Assembly (NCBI RefSeq): GCF_001424165.1
Contig: NZ_LMOJ01000022.1
Coordinates: 211,882 to 275,881, forward strand
Length of the DNA: 64,000 bases
Direction of reading: 5' to 3'
From: Massilia sp. Leaf139
GTDB lineage: Bacteria; Pseudomonadota; Gammaproteobacteria; Burkholderiales; Burkholderiaceae_D
Positions 9,272 to 16,810 of this stretch are shown here, in pieces (position 1 is the stretch's first letter; each line of letters opens with the position of its first letter). Under the pieces are notes generated by a model. That model searched no databases. It saw nothing but the letters and a program-made list of their open reading frames with translations, and was not told the DNA's origin. Made by a program: the position numbers and the translations under genes.

Positions 9272-11410
9272 TTATTTCCCCTTGTGGAATTCGGGGATGT
9301 CGATGATGTCGGCATCCCTGGGCCCGATGAAGAAGTCGATCGGCGCATACGCGAAGCGCCGGCCGAGTGCGCGCAGCAGCAGGATGCTGCGCTTGAACTG
9401 GATGTTGCGGGCGCGCAGCGCCACCCACAGCGCCAGGCTGAAGCTCACCAGCAGGTTGACGGCGCCGATCAGCGCCACGCCCAGCACGGCGTTCGCCACC
9501 ATCTCGAAGCTCATCCGGTAGTCGAGCCCGACCAGGGCGGTGGCGAAGTTCGCGGTCGAGAAGGTGACGTGGCGGATGTCCAGCGGCAGGCCGACCAGGT
9601 AGCCGACGGTGCCGGTGGTGCCGAGCAGGATGCCGAAGAAGAAGTTGCCCATCAGCCCGCCGAGATTGTTCTCGACATAGTGCGAGAGCCGGGCGCGCCG
9701 CTCCGTGCCCAGCAGCGTGCCGAGCCAGCGCAGCTGGCGCACGCGCTGGCCCATGCGCGTGTAGAGCGCCTTGTTGTCGTAGTAGCCGGAAATCAGGCCG
9801 GCGACGAACAGCCAGACCCCGGCGACGGCCGCGTAGAACAGGGCCGGCGTATGGATGGGATCGATGTCGTGCAGCAGGTGCAGCGCCTTGTCGGGCGAGA
9901 CCAGGTGCTTGCCCATCATCTGCTGGTAGGCAACCGCGATCACCAGCGCGGTCGGGAAGGCGACCACGACGTTGCCGAGCACGGCGACGATCTGGGTGCG
10001 GAACACCTTGTTGACCAGCTCGGCCATGCGGTCGAAATCGATGCTGCGCCCGTCGGGCGTGTGCAGGCCGGCGGCGATGCGCTGGGCCGTCATGGCCGGC
10101 TGCTTCGTCGCAATCGTCCAGCGCAGCATGTGGACGAGCATGAAGCCGAGCGAATAGTTCATGCTGAACAGGAAAGCCTCGACCAGGGGCGCGGCGCGCA
10201 GGTAGCCCAGCAGGATCTTGAACATCGCCATGAAGCCGACGATGAAACCGGCGCCGGCCGCGGCATTGAACATGTGGCGCAGCTGGGCGCGGCTCTCCGC
10301 GATGTAGTGCTCGCCGGTGCGGCTGGCGTTTTCCGTCACGTTGCGCGCCAGCAGGTGGATGTTGTCGCGGAACAGGCCGAGCACGCGGTATTTGGTGTTG
10401 TGGGCCTCGACCAGTTCCTGGGCCAGGGCCAGGGCGGCGGCGCGCTGGGCGCTCAGCGGCTGCGCTGCCTCCTGGCCGGGGATCGTCACGAGGGCGCGAT
10501 TTTCCGAGGGTACGATCGCGGCGGCCTCGCTCGTCTCCCGGAGGAAGGGCAGGGAGGGCGGCGCGACACCGACGGCCGACTCGCTGACGTCGACCAGGAA
10601 CAGCAGTTTGCGCAGGCGGTCGATGCTCTGGGTGATGGCGACGAGCACATAGGTCAGCGCGACGCTGGTGCCGAAGGAAAGCGAATTGCGGCGGATCTTG
10701 GCCACCACCTCCTCGCACTGGTCGAGCATCACCAGCAAATGGCGCGGGTCTTCCGGGCGCGCCAGGCCGCCTTCCAGGTAGCGGCCGTACTGGTCGAGGT
10801 ACTGGTTGACCTCGATGTTCTGCATCAGGAAGGGCGAATCGAAGTCCTCGATCTCGCTGTAGCTGTGCACCAGGCGCGGCTCCAGCCCCAGCGCGCAGAC
10901 GCGGCAGGAGAGGGTGCGGATGGCGTCGAGCATGCCCATGGTCGTCACCAGGCGCGCCCGGTCGGGCGAGGCATCCTCGGGCGGCGGCGCATCGGCGACG
11001 ACGTCGAACAGGGCCAGCCAGTCGGCATCGGGCACCGAACGGATCCAGCGGTGGTCTTCCTCGGCGTACAGCACCTGGTCGAGCGCGTCGGACAGGTAGA
11101 GGTCGTCGAGCGCCGGCGGCAGCAGGCGCCAGGCGACGCGGCGTTTCAATTCGGTGAAGAAGCCATCGTTCGACAGGATGCCGATGTCGCTGTACAGGCT
11201 CGTATGGCGGCGCTTTTCCAGCAGCGTGACGATATAGCTGCGCAGCGCCCAGGCCTGCGCCGGGTTCCCCCTCAGCAGTTGCGTGAGCGTGCGCACGGCC
11301 GCGCGCGCATGGCCGATATGGCGCCGCCGCGGCCGCATGCAATCGACCAGGTCGACGAGCAGATCGATGCTGTCGCTGCGTGGGTCGATGCGTTCAAGAA
11401 TGTCAAGCAT
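9272..11410 (-). CDS. Multi-pass membrane protein of the 'site-specific recombinase' (Gcr) family
   Basis: A 712-residue protein matching the proteobacterial family labelled site-specific recombinase after a gonococcal gene. The N-terminal half is soluble and helical. The C-terminal half has about six strong hydrophobic segments (for example GFIVGFMAMF, FPTALVIAVAYQQ, GNFFFGILLGTTGTVGYLVG and AVLGVALIGAVNLLVSFSL). There is no recognisable Ser or Tyr recombinase catalytic signature. Its tight coupling to the phospholipase D gene downstream suggests an envelope or phospholipid role instead of DNA recombination. Family membership is fairly certain; the function is not. Confidence 0.8.
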   Translation of the reverse strand: MLDILERIDPRSDSIDLLVDLVDCMRPRRRHIGHARAAVRTLTQLLRGNPAQAWALRSYIVTLLEKRRHTSLYSDIGILSNDGFFTELKRRVAWRLLPPALDDLYLSDALDQVLYAEEDHRWIRSVPDADWLALFDVVADAPPPEDASPDRARLVTTMGMLDAIRTLSCRVCALGLEPRLVHSYSEIEDFDSPFLMQNIEVNQYLDQYGRYLEGGLARPEDPRHLLVMLDQCEEVVAKIRRNSLSFGTSVALTYVLVAITQSIDRLRKLLFLVDVSESAVGVAPPSLPFLRETSEAAAIVPSENRALVTIPGQEAAQPLSAQRAAALALAQELVEAHNTKYRVLGLFRDNIHLLARNVTENASRTGEHYIAESRAQLRHMFNAAAGAGFIVGFMAMFKILLGYLRAAPLVEAFLFSMNYSLGFMLVHMLRWTIATKQPAMTAQRIAAGLHTPDGRSIDFDRMAELVNKVFRTQIVAVLGNVVVAFPTALVIAVAYQQMMGKHLVSPDKALHLLHDIDPIHTPALFYAAVAGVWLFVAGLISGYYDNKALYTRMGQRVRQLRWLGTLLGTERRARLSHYVENNLGGLMGNFFFGILLGTTGTVGYLVGLPLDIRHVTFSTANFATALVGLDYRMSFEMVANAVLGVALIGAVNLLVSFSLALWVALRARNIQFKRSILLLRALGRRFAYAPIDFFIGPRDADIIDIPEFHKGK

Positions 11411-11500
11411 ACAATGTCCGTTTCCCTATAGCCGACAGTGTACGCGCTGGGGCCGCTCTGAATGGTACGGCAGCGTACACAGTGAGGAAGGAGGGAAAGC

Positions 11501-11532
11501 GTAGGGTGGACGGGTTCCCCGTCCACGCGTTC
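11501..11532. repeat. REP-like palindrome
   Basis: GTAGGGTGGACGGG followed by CCCCGTCCACGCG forms a hairpin with arms GGACGGG / CCCGTCC. It lies between the two minus-strand genes ending and starting around 11410-12039. A partial second copy (GGTTTGGACGGGCG) follows near 11571-11584. Confidence 0.75.
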
Positions 11533-11589
11533 AACAAGGGCAAGATCAGCCCGGCAGGCCGTTCGAACGTGGTTTGGACGGGCGACAGC

Positions 11590-12039
11590 TCAGGTAAACG
11601 CCAGCAACAAACTCGTCAGCATGAACCCCGCGCTCCAGCACAGGAAGCCGCACACGGCCGCCATGCCGAGCGCGCCGTTCCAGCCGCGGCGCGCGTAGCG
11701 GCGGCCAAAGCGGCGCCGCACCACCTGCCACTGCGGCACGGCCGCCGCCAGCAGCCACAGCCCGAGCCAGGCCAGCCCCAGCAGTTGCGCCAGCGGCGTC
11801 GTGCCGTTGACGCGCTCGTTGACCGCGCCGGCCAGCAGTTGCAGCGCCAGCACCGCCAGGCTGGCAAGCAGCCAGCGCCGGGCGCGGCGGGCGGCATCGA
11901 ACTGGCCCAGCACCTGCCAGTTGTGCATCAGCAGCCAGGAACCGAAAACCGGCGTGAACAGCAGGCTCCAGGCCGCCACCGCCGAGGGGCGCCAGAGGGT
12001 GGGTGCGTCGAACAGGGCGGCAGGGCGGGTGTCGGGCAT
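11590..12039 (-). CDS. Small membrane protein, unknown function
   Basis: A 149-residue protein with four predicted membrane helices (about 18-39, 57-75, 84-101 and 122-147). A basic cytoplasmic loop (VVRRRFGRRYARRGWNG) lies before the last helix. I do not recognise the family. No good ribosome-binding site is visible, but the coding pattern and spacing support it as a real gene. It lies between a REP-like palindrome and the broken Nudix gene, and no partner is evident. Confidence 0.65.
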   Translation of the reverse strand: MPDTRPAALFDAPTLWRPSAVAAWSLLFTPVFGSWLLMHNWQVLGQFDAARRARRWLLASLAVLALQLLAGAVNERVNGTTPLAQLLGLAWLGLWLLAAAVPQWQVVRRRFGRRYARRGWNGALGMAAVCGFLCWSAGFMLTSLLLAFT

Positions 12040-12138
12040 GAGGAGAAAAGATGTTGCCGTAATGAAGCAACACTATCCTGCCCGCGCCCTCAGCCAACCT
12101 TGCGCCGCTCCAATCCGCTGCGCGCCGCCCGCGCCCGC

Positions 12139-12734
12139 TCAGCCCCCTTTGATGATGTGCAATTGCAGGTATTGCAGTAATACGACAGTCTTGACGTCGA
12201 CGATTTCGCCACGCGCCAGCCTGTCGAAGGCATCGTCGAAGCCGAGTTCGAGCACTTCGATGTCCTCGCCCTCGTCTTCCTTGCCGCCGCCGGCGTCGCA
12301 GCGGTCTGCCGGCCGGTATTCGCCGACGAAATAATGCACGCGTTCGGTGAGCGTGCCGGGGCTGGCGAACAGGGTCATCACGTGGCGCAGATGGTCGACC
12401 GCGTAGCCGGTTTCCTCGCGCACCTCGGCGCGGATGCGCTCGAGTGGATCGACGCCTTCCAGCACGCCCGCCGCGGTCTCGATCAGGTAGCCGTCGTGGC
12501 CGGCGACGCGGGCGCCGACGCGGAACTGGCGCTGAACTGGTACATGAGCAGCAAGGTGCGCCGCTCGAGGTCGTAGAGCAGGGCGGTGACGCCGCTGTCG
12601 CTGTCGTAGACCTCGCGCGTCTGCTGCTGCACGCGGCCGTCGGCGCGGCGCTGGGCATAGGTGACCTTCTTGAGGGGATAGTAACCGTCGAAGGCGGTGC
12701 TTTCTTCGACGAGTCGGACGGCGTCGTTCTGCAT
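12139..12734 (-). pseudogene. Nudix hydrolase (NudK/GDP-mannose pyrophosphatase type), frameshifted
   Basis: The reading begins MQNDAVRLVEESTAFDGYYPLKK style at 12734 with a GGAG ribosome-binding site, runs through RRTLLLMYQF and then shifts frame near 12530. The other frame continues with the Nudix box (GVLEGVDPLERIRAEVREETGY) and GGGKEDEGEDIEVLEL, typical of NudK. At the break the 7-bp word GAACTGG (12523-12529) recurs 11 bp later (12534-12540). Deleting 11 bp restores a full protein of about 195 residues. It is therefore either a recent 11-bp tandem duplication or an assembly error. The intact family member hydrolyses nucleoside-diphosphate sugars. Confidence 0.8.
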
Positions 12735-12805
12735 GCCTGCTCCGGCTGGGGATGGAAGTCGAGCATAACCGAAGGCTGCCGCGCCTTCCACACCCGAGCC
12801 GGAAG

Positions 12806-12837
12806 GAAAAAAAGCCGCCCGCGGGGCGGACGGCTTT
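12806..12837 (-). terminator. Rho-independent terminator of the OmpA-like gene
   Basis: On the minus strand a GC-rich stem (AAAGCCG...CGGCTTT, with inner CCGC/GCGG pairs) is followed by seven T residues. It lies about 70 bp after the stop of the OmpA-like lipoprotein gene. Confidence 0.85.
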
Positions 12838-12907
12838 CTCGCCGGATCGCCCGCATAAGCCAGGCTTATGCATGAGGCCGATCCATTAGCGGCGCTTATG
12901 GAGCGGA

Positions 12908-13576
12908 TCAGCCGCGGCCTGGCTCGGCCACGTAGATCTCGACGCGGCGGTTGCGGGCGCGGCCGCTGTTGTCGGTGTTCGATGCGATCGGCTCGCGCTC
13001 GCCGCGGCCTTCGATCGTGATGCGCGACGGGTTCACGCCGCGGCCGGCCAGGTAGTCGCGGGTGCGGGCTGCGCGGTCGACCGACAGCGGCTGGTTGATG
13101 CCCGGATTGCCGGTGGCGTCGGTGTGGCCGATGATGACGACGTTGGTTGCCGGATTCTCGTTGAGGGTGGTGGCGAAACGCTCGAGCACCGGCTGGAAGT
13201 TCGGCTTGATGTCGGAGCGGCCGGTGTCGAACGAGATGTCGCTCGGGATCTGCAGCTTCAGGCGGTTGTCCGCTGTCTGGGTCACTTCGACGCCGGTGCC
13301 GCGCGTGGCTTGCTCCATGGCCTGCTTCTGCTGCTCCATGCGCTTCGACCAGATGTTGCCGATCACGGCGCCGGCAGCGCCGCCGAGGACGGCGCCCTTG
13401 GCGGCGCGGTTCGAGCCGCCGCCGCCCGTGGTGCCGCCGATCAGCGCACCGAGGGCCGCGCCGGCGCCGGCGCCGGTTGCGGTGCCGCGCTGGGTAGCGC
13501 TCATGTCGGCGCAGCCGGCGACGCCCAGGGCGAGCATGGTGGCGACGGCGGTGGATTTGATGAAGTTCTTCTGCAT
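12908..13576 (-). CDS. OmpA-family outer-membrane lipoprotein with glycine zipper (YiaD-like)
   Basis: A 222-residue lipoprotein: the signal peptide ends in the lipobox LGVAGC (Cys22). A glycine-zipper region (about 32-75, with GAGAGAALGALIGG and GGAAGAVIGNI) probably inserts into the outer membrane. An OmpA C-terminal domain (about 110-218) follows, with the peptidoglycan-binding pattern GHTDATGN...LS..RA..V and NRRVEI. It should tether the outer membrane to the cell wall. An AGGAGATC ribosome-binding site precedes the ATG. It is the first of the envelope-stress block and has a candidate GTCCG-N4-CGAAC box upstream. Confidence 0.9.
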   Translation of the reverse strand: MQKNFIKSTAVATMLALGVAGCADMSATQRGTATGAGAGAALGALIGGTTGGGGSNRAAKGAVLGGAAGAVIGNIWSKRMEQQKQAMEQATRGTGVEVTQTADNRLKLQIPSDISFDTGRSDIKPNFQPVLERFATTLNENPATNVVIIGHTDATGNPGINQPLSVDRAARTRDYLAGRGVNPSRITIEGRGEREPIASNTDNSGRARNRRVEIYVAEPGRG

Positions 13577-13589
13577 GGTGATCTCCTAA

Positions 13590-13645
13590 AAAAAAAGAAA
13601 TCCGTTTCGTAGGCGCGCCCAGGGGGCACGACCGCGAAACGGATT
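13590..13645 (-). terminator. Terminator abutting the OmpA-like gene start
   Basis: On the minus strand an 11-bp perfect stem (AATCCGTTTCG at 13635-13645 paired with CGAAACGGATT at 13599-13609) is followed by TTCTTTTTTTTT and then directly by the AGGAGATC ribosome-binding site of the OmpA-like gene. It probably ends transcripts from the small membrane protein gene upstream, but could also act as an attenuator. Confidence 0.75.
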
Positions 13646-13671
13646 GGTCAACCTACTTCGGGTAGTGCTGG

Positions 13672-13685
13672 GTTCGTATCCGGAC
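13672..13685 (-). promoter_or_regulatory. GTNCG-N4-CGNAC box for the OmpA-like gene
   Basis: On the minus strand: GTCCG-GATA-CGAAC, followed 23 nt later by ACCAAT as a possible -10. One of a series of such boxes in this block. The predicted transcript would start inside the terminator stem just described, about 60 nt before the ATG at 13576. Confidence 0.5.
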
Positions 13686-13742
13686 ATGCGGTTTTCAAGC
13701 CGCACGGTCGGATACTACTGACATGGTACTGCATGCGGCGTT

Positions 13743-13889
13743 CTATATGCCTCGACCGCTGATCAAGCGCACCAGGATCATGATGACGGCAACCACGAGC
13801 AGGATGTGGATGAAGCCGCCGATGGTGTACGAGGTGACCAGGCCGAGCAGCCACAAAACGATCAGAACAATGGCAATGGTATAGAGCAT
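13743..13889 (-). CDS. Small lmo0937-type membrane protein (48 aa)
   Basis: A 48-residue protein with two hydrophobic helices (MLYTIAIVLIVLWLLGLV and IHILLVVAVIMILVRLI) and a short GRGI tail. This pattern is that of the small lmo0937/YtjA-like membrane proteins found beside stress genes in many proteobacteria. An AGGAG ribosome-binding site lies 7 nt before the ATG. It has its own candidate promoter box at 13965-13978 and a terminator downstream (13590-13645), so it looks like a monocistronic stress gene. Confidence 0.85.
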   Translation of the reverse strand: MLYTIAIVLIVLWLLGLVTSYTIGGFIHILLVVAVIMILVRLISGRGI

Positions 13890-13964
13890 GATGGGTCTCC
13901 TCACTGGGTTTGCGCCGTTGTTGGCGCCGTGAATCCAGTATCGCGCTCCAGGCTCAACCCAACC

Positions 13965-13978
13965 GTTCGGTGGCGTAC
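13965..13978 (-). promoter_or_regulatory. GTNCG-N4-CGNAC box for the lmo0937-type gene
   Basis: On the minus strand: GTACG-CCAC-CGAAC, then exactly 22 nt to the -10-like GATACT (13942-13937). The predicted start of transcription is about 40 nt before the start codon at 13889. Confidence 0.6.
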
Positions 13979-13979
13979 A

Positions 13980-14222
13980 TTATGCGCGAGATTTTTGCTC
14001 GCTTCCCATCCCGGGGCTATGCAGTCCCGGAATCCAGCCCATGAAACCGAGCAGGCCGACGATCCCGATCAGGCAGGTGAGCAGGCCCCCGCAGACGAGG
14101 AAGAAGGCGTCGTGCGCCGCCACGTCGCCGGCCTGCTCGACCAGCGGCGTGGCCGAGACGAGTCCGAAACCGGTGACGACGAGACCCCAGACGATGATGC
14201 CGAACCATGCAAGGCTGTTCAT
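13980..14222 (-). CDS. Small two-helix membrane protein, unknown function
   Basis: An 80-residue protein with two hydrophobic helices (about 4-24, FGIIVWGLVVTGFGLV, and 40-63, LVCGGLLTCLIGIVGLLGFMGW). The start at 14222 is set by an AAGGGGAG ribosome-binding site. I do not recognise the family. It lies between other small envelope genes of the stress block and shares the MGWIP motif with the N-terminal anchor of the next glycine-zipper protein (AAIMGWIPSSIG), which may mean a related membrane segment. Confidence 0.7.
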   Translation of the reverse strand: MNSLAWFGIIVWGLVVTGFGLVSATPLVEQAGDVAAHDAFFLVCGGLLTCLIGIVGLLGFMGWIPGLHSPGMGSEQKSRA

Positions 14223-14366
14223 GGTGCTCCCCTTATGAAGTTGGATTGGGCGGCGCTGGCCGCGGCACGCGCTGCGTGCCAGCGCTTCTGTGGCGCTCAG
14301 CCATTCTCGGGGTAGCTCAGCAGTATTTCCGTGCGGTGGCGCACATTGCACTGAGGAAAATATCAA

Positions 14367-14394
14367 GGCCGGCGATCCTTGCGGATGGCCGGCC
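14367..14394 (-). terminator. Hairpin after glycine-zipper gene
   Basis: A stem of GGCCGGC-G-ATCC / GGAT-G-GCCGGCC with one internal mismatch and a TTGC loop, followed on the minus strand by a T-rich stretch (TTGATATTTT). It lies 26 bp after the stop of the gene at 14420. Confidence 0.6.
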
Positions 14395-14419
14395 TCTTTC
14401 GAAACGGGTTTGGCGGGGA

Positions 14420-15190
14420 TCAAGCGGCGCGCAGGCGACCCTTGACGATGCGCACGCGGTCGCCGCTGCGCCACTGCGGCTGGCTGGATTGGCGGAAGGT
14501 GCGCAGGGTGCCATCGTCCAGGCGCACGCGGATTTCATAGCTGGTGGTCGCTTTCATGTTGCCTTCGACCTGGTTGCCGACCACGGCGCCGCCGACCGCG
14601 CCGGCCACCGTCGCGATCTGGCGGCCGCTGCCGCCGCCGATCTGGTTGCCCAGCAGGCCGCCGACGATGGCGCCGCCGGCCGCGCCCAGGCCGCTGCCCT
14701 GGGCGCGCTGCTTAATCGCACGCACGGACTCCACGTTACCGCAGTTGCCGCACCATTTCGGCTCGGCCGCCGCGACCTGAACGGGCTTCGATTTCACGGT
14801 CGTGCGCGGCGTCGGTTCGGGTTCCGGTTCGTAGGCCTGGGCCGGTGCCGGCGCCGGGGCATAACCCTGGGCCAGCTGCTGGGACGGGTAGGCGGGCGCT
14901 GCCGGCGTCACCGGAGTGGCCGCTGCCGGCGCGTAGGCCGCGCCTTGCGGCGCCATCTGCGCCAGTGCGGCCGGCGCCGGCACGGTCTGGCCAGCGGGCG
15001 GCAGGGTCGAGGCCAGCGCGGCGCGCTCGGCCTGGTTCAGCTGGCGATTGGAATTGCCGCCGATCGAAGAAGGAATCCAGCCCATGATGGCGGCGGTGCC
15101 GACCAGGCAGAACAGCACGACGGCAAGCGCGGCGAGCAGGAGAAGAGGATGGTGCTGGCCGCGGGCCGGTGGAGTGGGGGTGTTGTTCAT
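14420..15190 (-). CDS. Membrane-anchored glycine-zipper 2TM protein
   Basis: A 256-residue protein. A single N-terminal membrane anchor (about 17-40) is followed by a Pro/Ala-rich periplasmic linker (about 60-130) and a CGNCGNV motif. A Gly-rich zipper (GAAGGAIVGGLLGNQIGGGSGRQIATVAGAVGGAVVGN pattern) and a SlyB/PcP-like C-terminal domain end in SGDRVRIVKGRLRAA. SlyB-type proteins stabilise the outer membrane under stress. The start at 15190 is set by a GGAGAA ribosome-binding site. The gene is divergent from the Crp/Fnr regulator gene, with the palindrome at 15293-15306 between them. Confidence 0.82.
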   Translation of the reverse strand: MNNTPTPPARGQHHPLLLLAALAVVLFCLVGTAAIMGWIPSSIGGNSNRQLNQAERAALASTLPPAGQTVPAPAALAQMAPQGAAYAPAAATPVTPAAPAYPSQQLAQGYAPAPAPAQAYEPEPEPTPRTTVKSKPVQVAAAEPKWCGNCGNVESVRAIKQRAQGSGLGAAGGAIVGGLLGNQIGGGSGRQIATVAGAVGGAVVGNQVEGNMKATTSYEIRVRLDDGTLRTFRQSSQPQWRSGDRVRIVKGRLRAA

Positions 15191-15292
15191 GGCTTGTTCT
15201 CCAATGGTTGCGCAAAAGGCAGGTGTCTTTCGCGGCGGCGGGCTAGTCGCCAGCCGATAAGAAGATTGTCCCCAGGAACAACAAGGTATTCC

Positions 15293-15306
15293 GTGCGTCA
15301 CCGAAC
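15293..15306 (-). promoter_or_regulatory. GTNCG-N4-CGNAC box between glycine-zipper and Crp/Fnr genes
   Basis: On the minus strand: GTTCG-GTGA-CGCAC, then exactly 22 nt to GACAAT (15270-15265), a good -10. On the plus strand the same palindrome is followed at 22 nt by TAACCT, so it could also serve the Crp/Fnr gene. It is the only such box directly upstream of a regulator gene. Confidence 0.65.
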
Positions 15307-15420
15307 ATACACCCCCTATCAGAGCATTTAACCTGATCGAAATTGTTTTCAAATGTATCCGTGACCGGTTTCGGCGCCTGCCTGGACGGAACGGATTTCC
15401 TAATTCACCGCGAGGGTTCG

Positions 15421-16152
15421 ATGAACTTTGCTGCTTCTCCCGACGTCGCCGAGCACAACGCCAACTTGCTGCTGGCCGCGCTCCCGCCGCAGGAGCTCGC
15501 CCAGGTGCTGCCCATGCTCGACCAGGTTCACGTCGAGGCCGGCGAAGTGCTGGGCGAGGCCGGCAATCCGATTCGGTATATCTATTTTCCGCACGACTGC
15601 CTGATTTCCTTGCTGGGCGTGGCCGGCGGGCGCATGACGCTCGAGGTCGGCCTGGTGGGGCGCGAAGGCATGCTCGGCGCCACCGTCGCCCTCGGCCACG
15701 AGACGGCGCAGGTGCGCGCCGTGGTGCAGCGTCCGGGCAGCGCCAGCCGCATGGAAAGCGCTGCCTTCCGCGCCGAGTTCGCGCGCAACGCCGCCCTCCA
15801 GCGCGTGCTCTACCGCTACACCGACAGCCTGCTGGCCCAGGCCATCCAGATCGCCGTCTGCAGCCGCTTCCACGTGCTCGAAGCGCGCCTGGCGCGTTCG
15901 CTCCTGATCACGCGCGACCGCCTGCAATCGGACAAATTCCACCTCACCCACGAGTTCCTGGCCCACGCCCTCGGCGTACGCCGCGTCGGCGTCACCAAGG
16001 CCGCCAGCGCGCTGCAGCAGCAGGGGCTGATCATCTACAGCCGCGGCAATATCGAGATCCTCGACGCCGACGGGCTGGCGGCGGCGTCGTGCACCTGCTA
16101 CGAGATCGTCAAGGATGCGGGGGCGGGGGCGCTGTCGAGCGCATTCGTGTAA
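15421..16152 (+). CDS. Crp/Fnr-family transcriptional regulator
   Basis: A 243-residue regulator. A cyclic-nucleotide-binding-like beta barrel fills about 15-140, and a Crp-type winged helix fills about 155-225, with recognition region LAHALGVRRVGVTKAASAL. The N-terminus lacks the cysteine cluster of oxygen-sensing FNR, and the cAMP-contacting pattern of CRP is not obvious, so the signal is unknown. The ATG at 15421 has a GAGGG ribosome-binding site. Its place in the middle of the stress block, divergent from a boxed promoter, makes it the best local candidate for binding the GTNCG-N4-CGNAC boxes; this is inference. Confidence 0.88.
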   Translation: MNFAASPDVAEHNANLLLAALPPQELAQVLPMLDQVHVEAGEVLGEAGNPIRYIYFPHDCLISLLGVAGGRMTLEVGLVGREGMLGATVALGHETAQVRAVVQRPGSASRMESAAFRAEFARNAALQRVLYRYTDSLLAQAIQIAVCSRFHVLEARLARSLLITRDRLQSDKFHLTHEFLAHALGVRRVGVTKAASALQQQGLIIYSRGNIEILDADGLAAASCTCYEIVKDAGAGALSSAFV

Positions 16153-16188
16153 GGTTGACGTTCGATTAGCCAACGGCGGCGGTGCACC

Positions 16189-16322
16189 GTAGGGTGGGCA
16201 TGCCCACGCGTACGTGCTGATGCCTACCAGGGAGCGGCACGCGAGTCCGATGCACTACCGTCGCGACGGAAAAATTCTTTGTGGAAGAGCACCTAACCGA
16301 ACGCGTGGCATGCCCACCCTAC
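16189..16322. repeat. Pair of inverted REP-like elements (BIME-like)
   Basis: GTAGGGTGGGCA-TGCCCACGCGT at 16189-16211 and its inverted copy ACGCGTGGCA-TGCCCACCCTAC at 16301-16322, separated by about 90 bp of otherwise featureless sequence. The pair takes up much of the 411-bp gap between the Crp/Fnr gene and the next gene; the right-hand copy directly abuts the MITE-like element. Confidence 0.75.
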
Positions 16323-16424
16323 GAGCGTATGAAAAAATCGCCATGGCTGCGTTGCCTCGTCTCGCCGTACCTTTGTACTGTCTTCGACGACGCGCCTTGC
16401 CCTGACGAATTTTTTCACACGCTC
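16323..16424. repeat. 102-bp MITE-like element with terminal inverted repeats
   Basis: The ends GAGCGTATGAAAAAAT and ATTTTTTCACACGCTC are inverted repeats matching at 15 of 16 positions. The centre holds CGCCGTAC-CTTT-GTACTGTC, an imperfect palindrome. The element recurs at 22288-22352 with its middle deleted. No coding capacity. Confidence 0.75.
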
Positions 16425-16494
16425 TACGGTGCGCGGCCGTTTCGAGCGAGATCGAAGTCCGCGTCCTTTCGGCAAAGTGAATCCCACAAACGTC

Positions 16495-16527
16495 ACGCCC
16501 CGCTTGCGCAGGACGCAAGCGGGGCGT
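16495..16527. terminator. Strong hairpin after glycine-zipper lipoprotein gene
   Basis: A perfect 14-bp stem (ACGCCCCGCTTGCG paired with CGCAAGCGGGGCGT) and a CAGGA loop. It lies 36 bp downstream of the minus-strand lipoprotein gene. The T tract is weak on both strands, so termination strength rests on the stem. Confidence 0.65.
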
Positions 16528-16563
16528 TTCGTGTGTTTGCCTTGGGTACTACTGGGTGAAAAC

Positions 16564-16785
16564 TTAGTTGGTCTTGCCGGTCTGGTTGCCGATGACGCCG
16601 CCGACGGCTGCGCCGCCGACCGTGCCCACGGCGCTTCCGCCGGTCAGGACGCCACCGACCACCGCACCGGCGCCGGCGCCGATCGCGGTGTTCTTGTCCT
16701 GTTGCGACATGCCGGAGCAACCGGTCAGGCCCAGGGCCAGGGTTGCCAGGGTAGCGCTCACTGCCAGGTGTTTGATGTTTTTCAT
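16564..16785 (-). CDS. Small glycine-zipper lipoprotein (OsmB-like)
   Basis: A 73-residue lipoprotein: the signal peptide ends in LGLTGC (Cys21), then SGMSQQDKNTAIGAGAGA and a glycine-zipper repeat to the C-terminus (GGAAVGGVIGNQTGK). Size and order match the osmotically induced OsmB/YmgG type. AGGAG precedes the ATG at 16785. Only 25 bp separate it from the BON gene upstream, so both probably share the promoter at 17196-17209. Confidence 0.85.
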   Translation of the reverse strand: MKNIKHLAVSATLATLALGLTGCSGMSQQDKNTAIGAGAGAVVGGVLTGGSAVGTVGGAAVGGVIGNQTGKTN

Positions 16786-16810
16786 GGTGTATCTCCTTGG
16801 TGGGTTCACT

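Noticed and set aside
9272-11410. Reading the 'site-specific recombinase' as evidence of an integrated element
   Set aside because: The protein has membrane helices and no recombinase active site, and there are no attachment sites, phage genes or tRNA nearby.
8057-11431. A 1124-codon open frame on the plus strand, opposite the phospholipase D and membrane-protein genes
   Set aside because: It is the antisense shadow of two well-supported genes in high-GC DNA; it has a low-complexity, Arg/His/Gln/Val-rich product, no domains and no ribosome-binding site.
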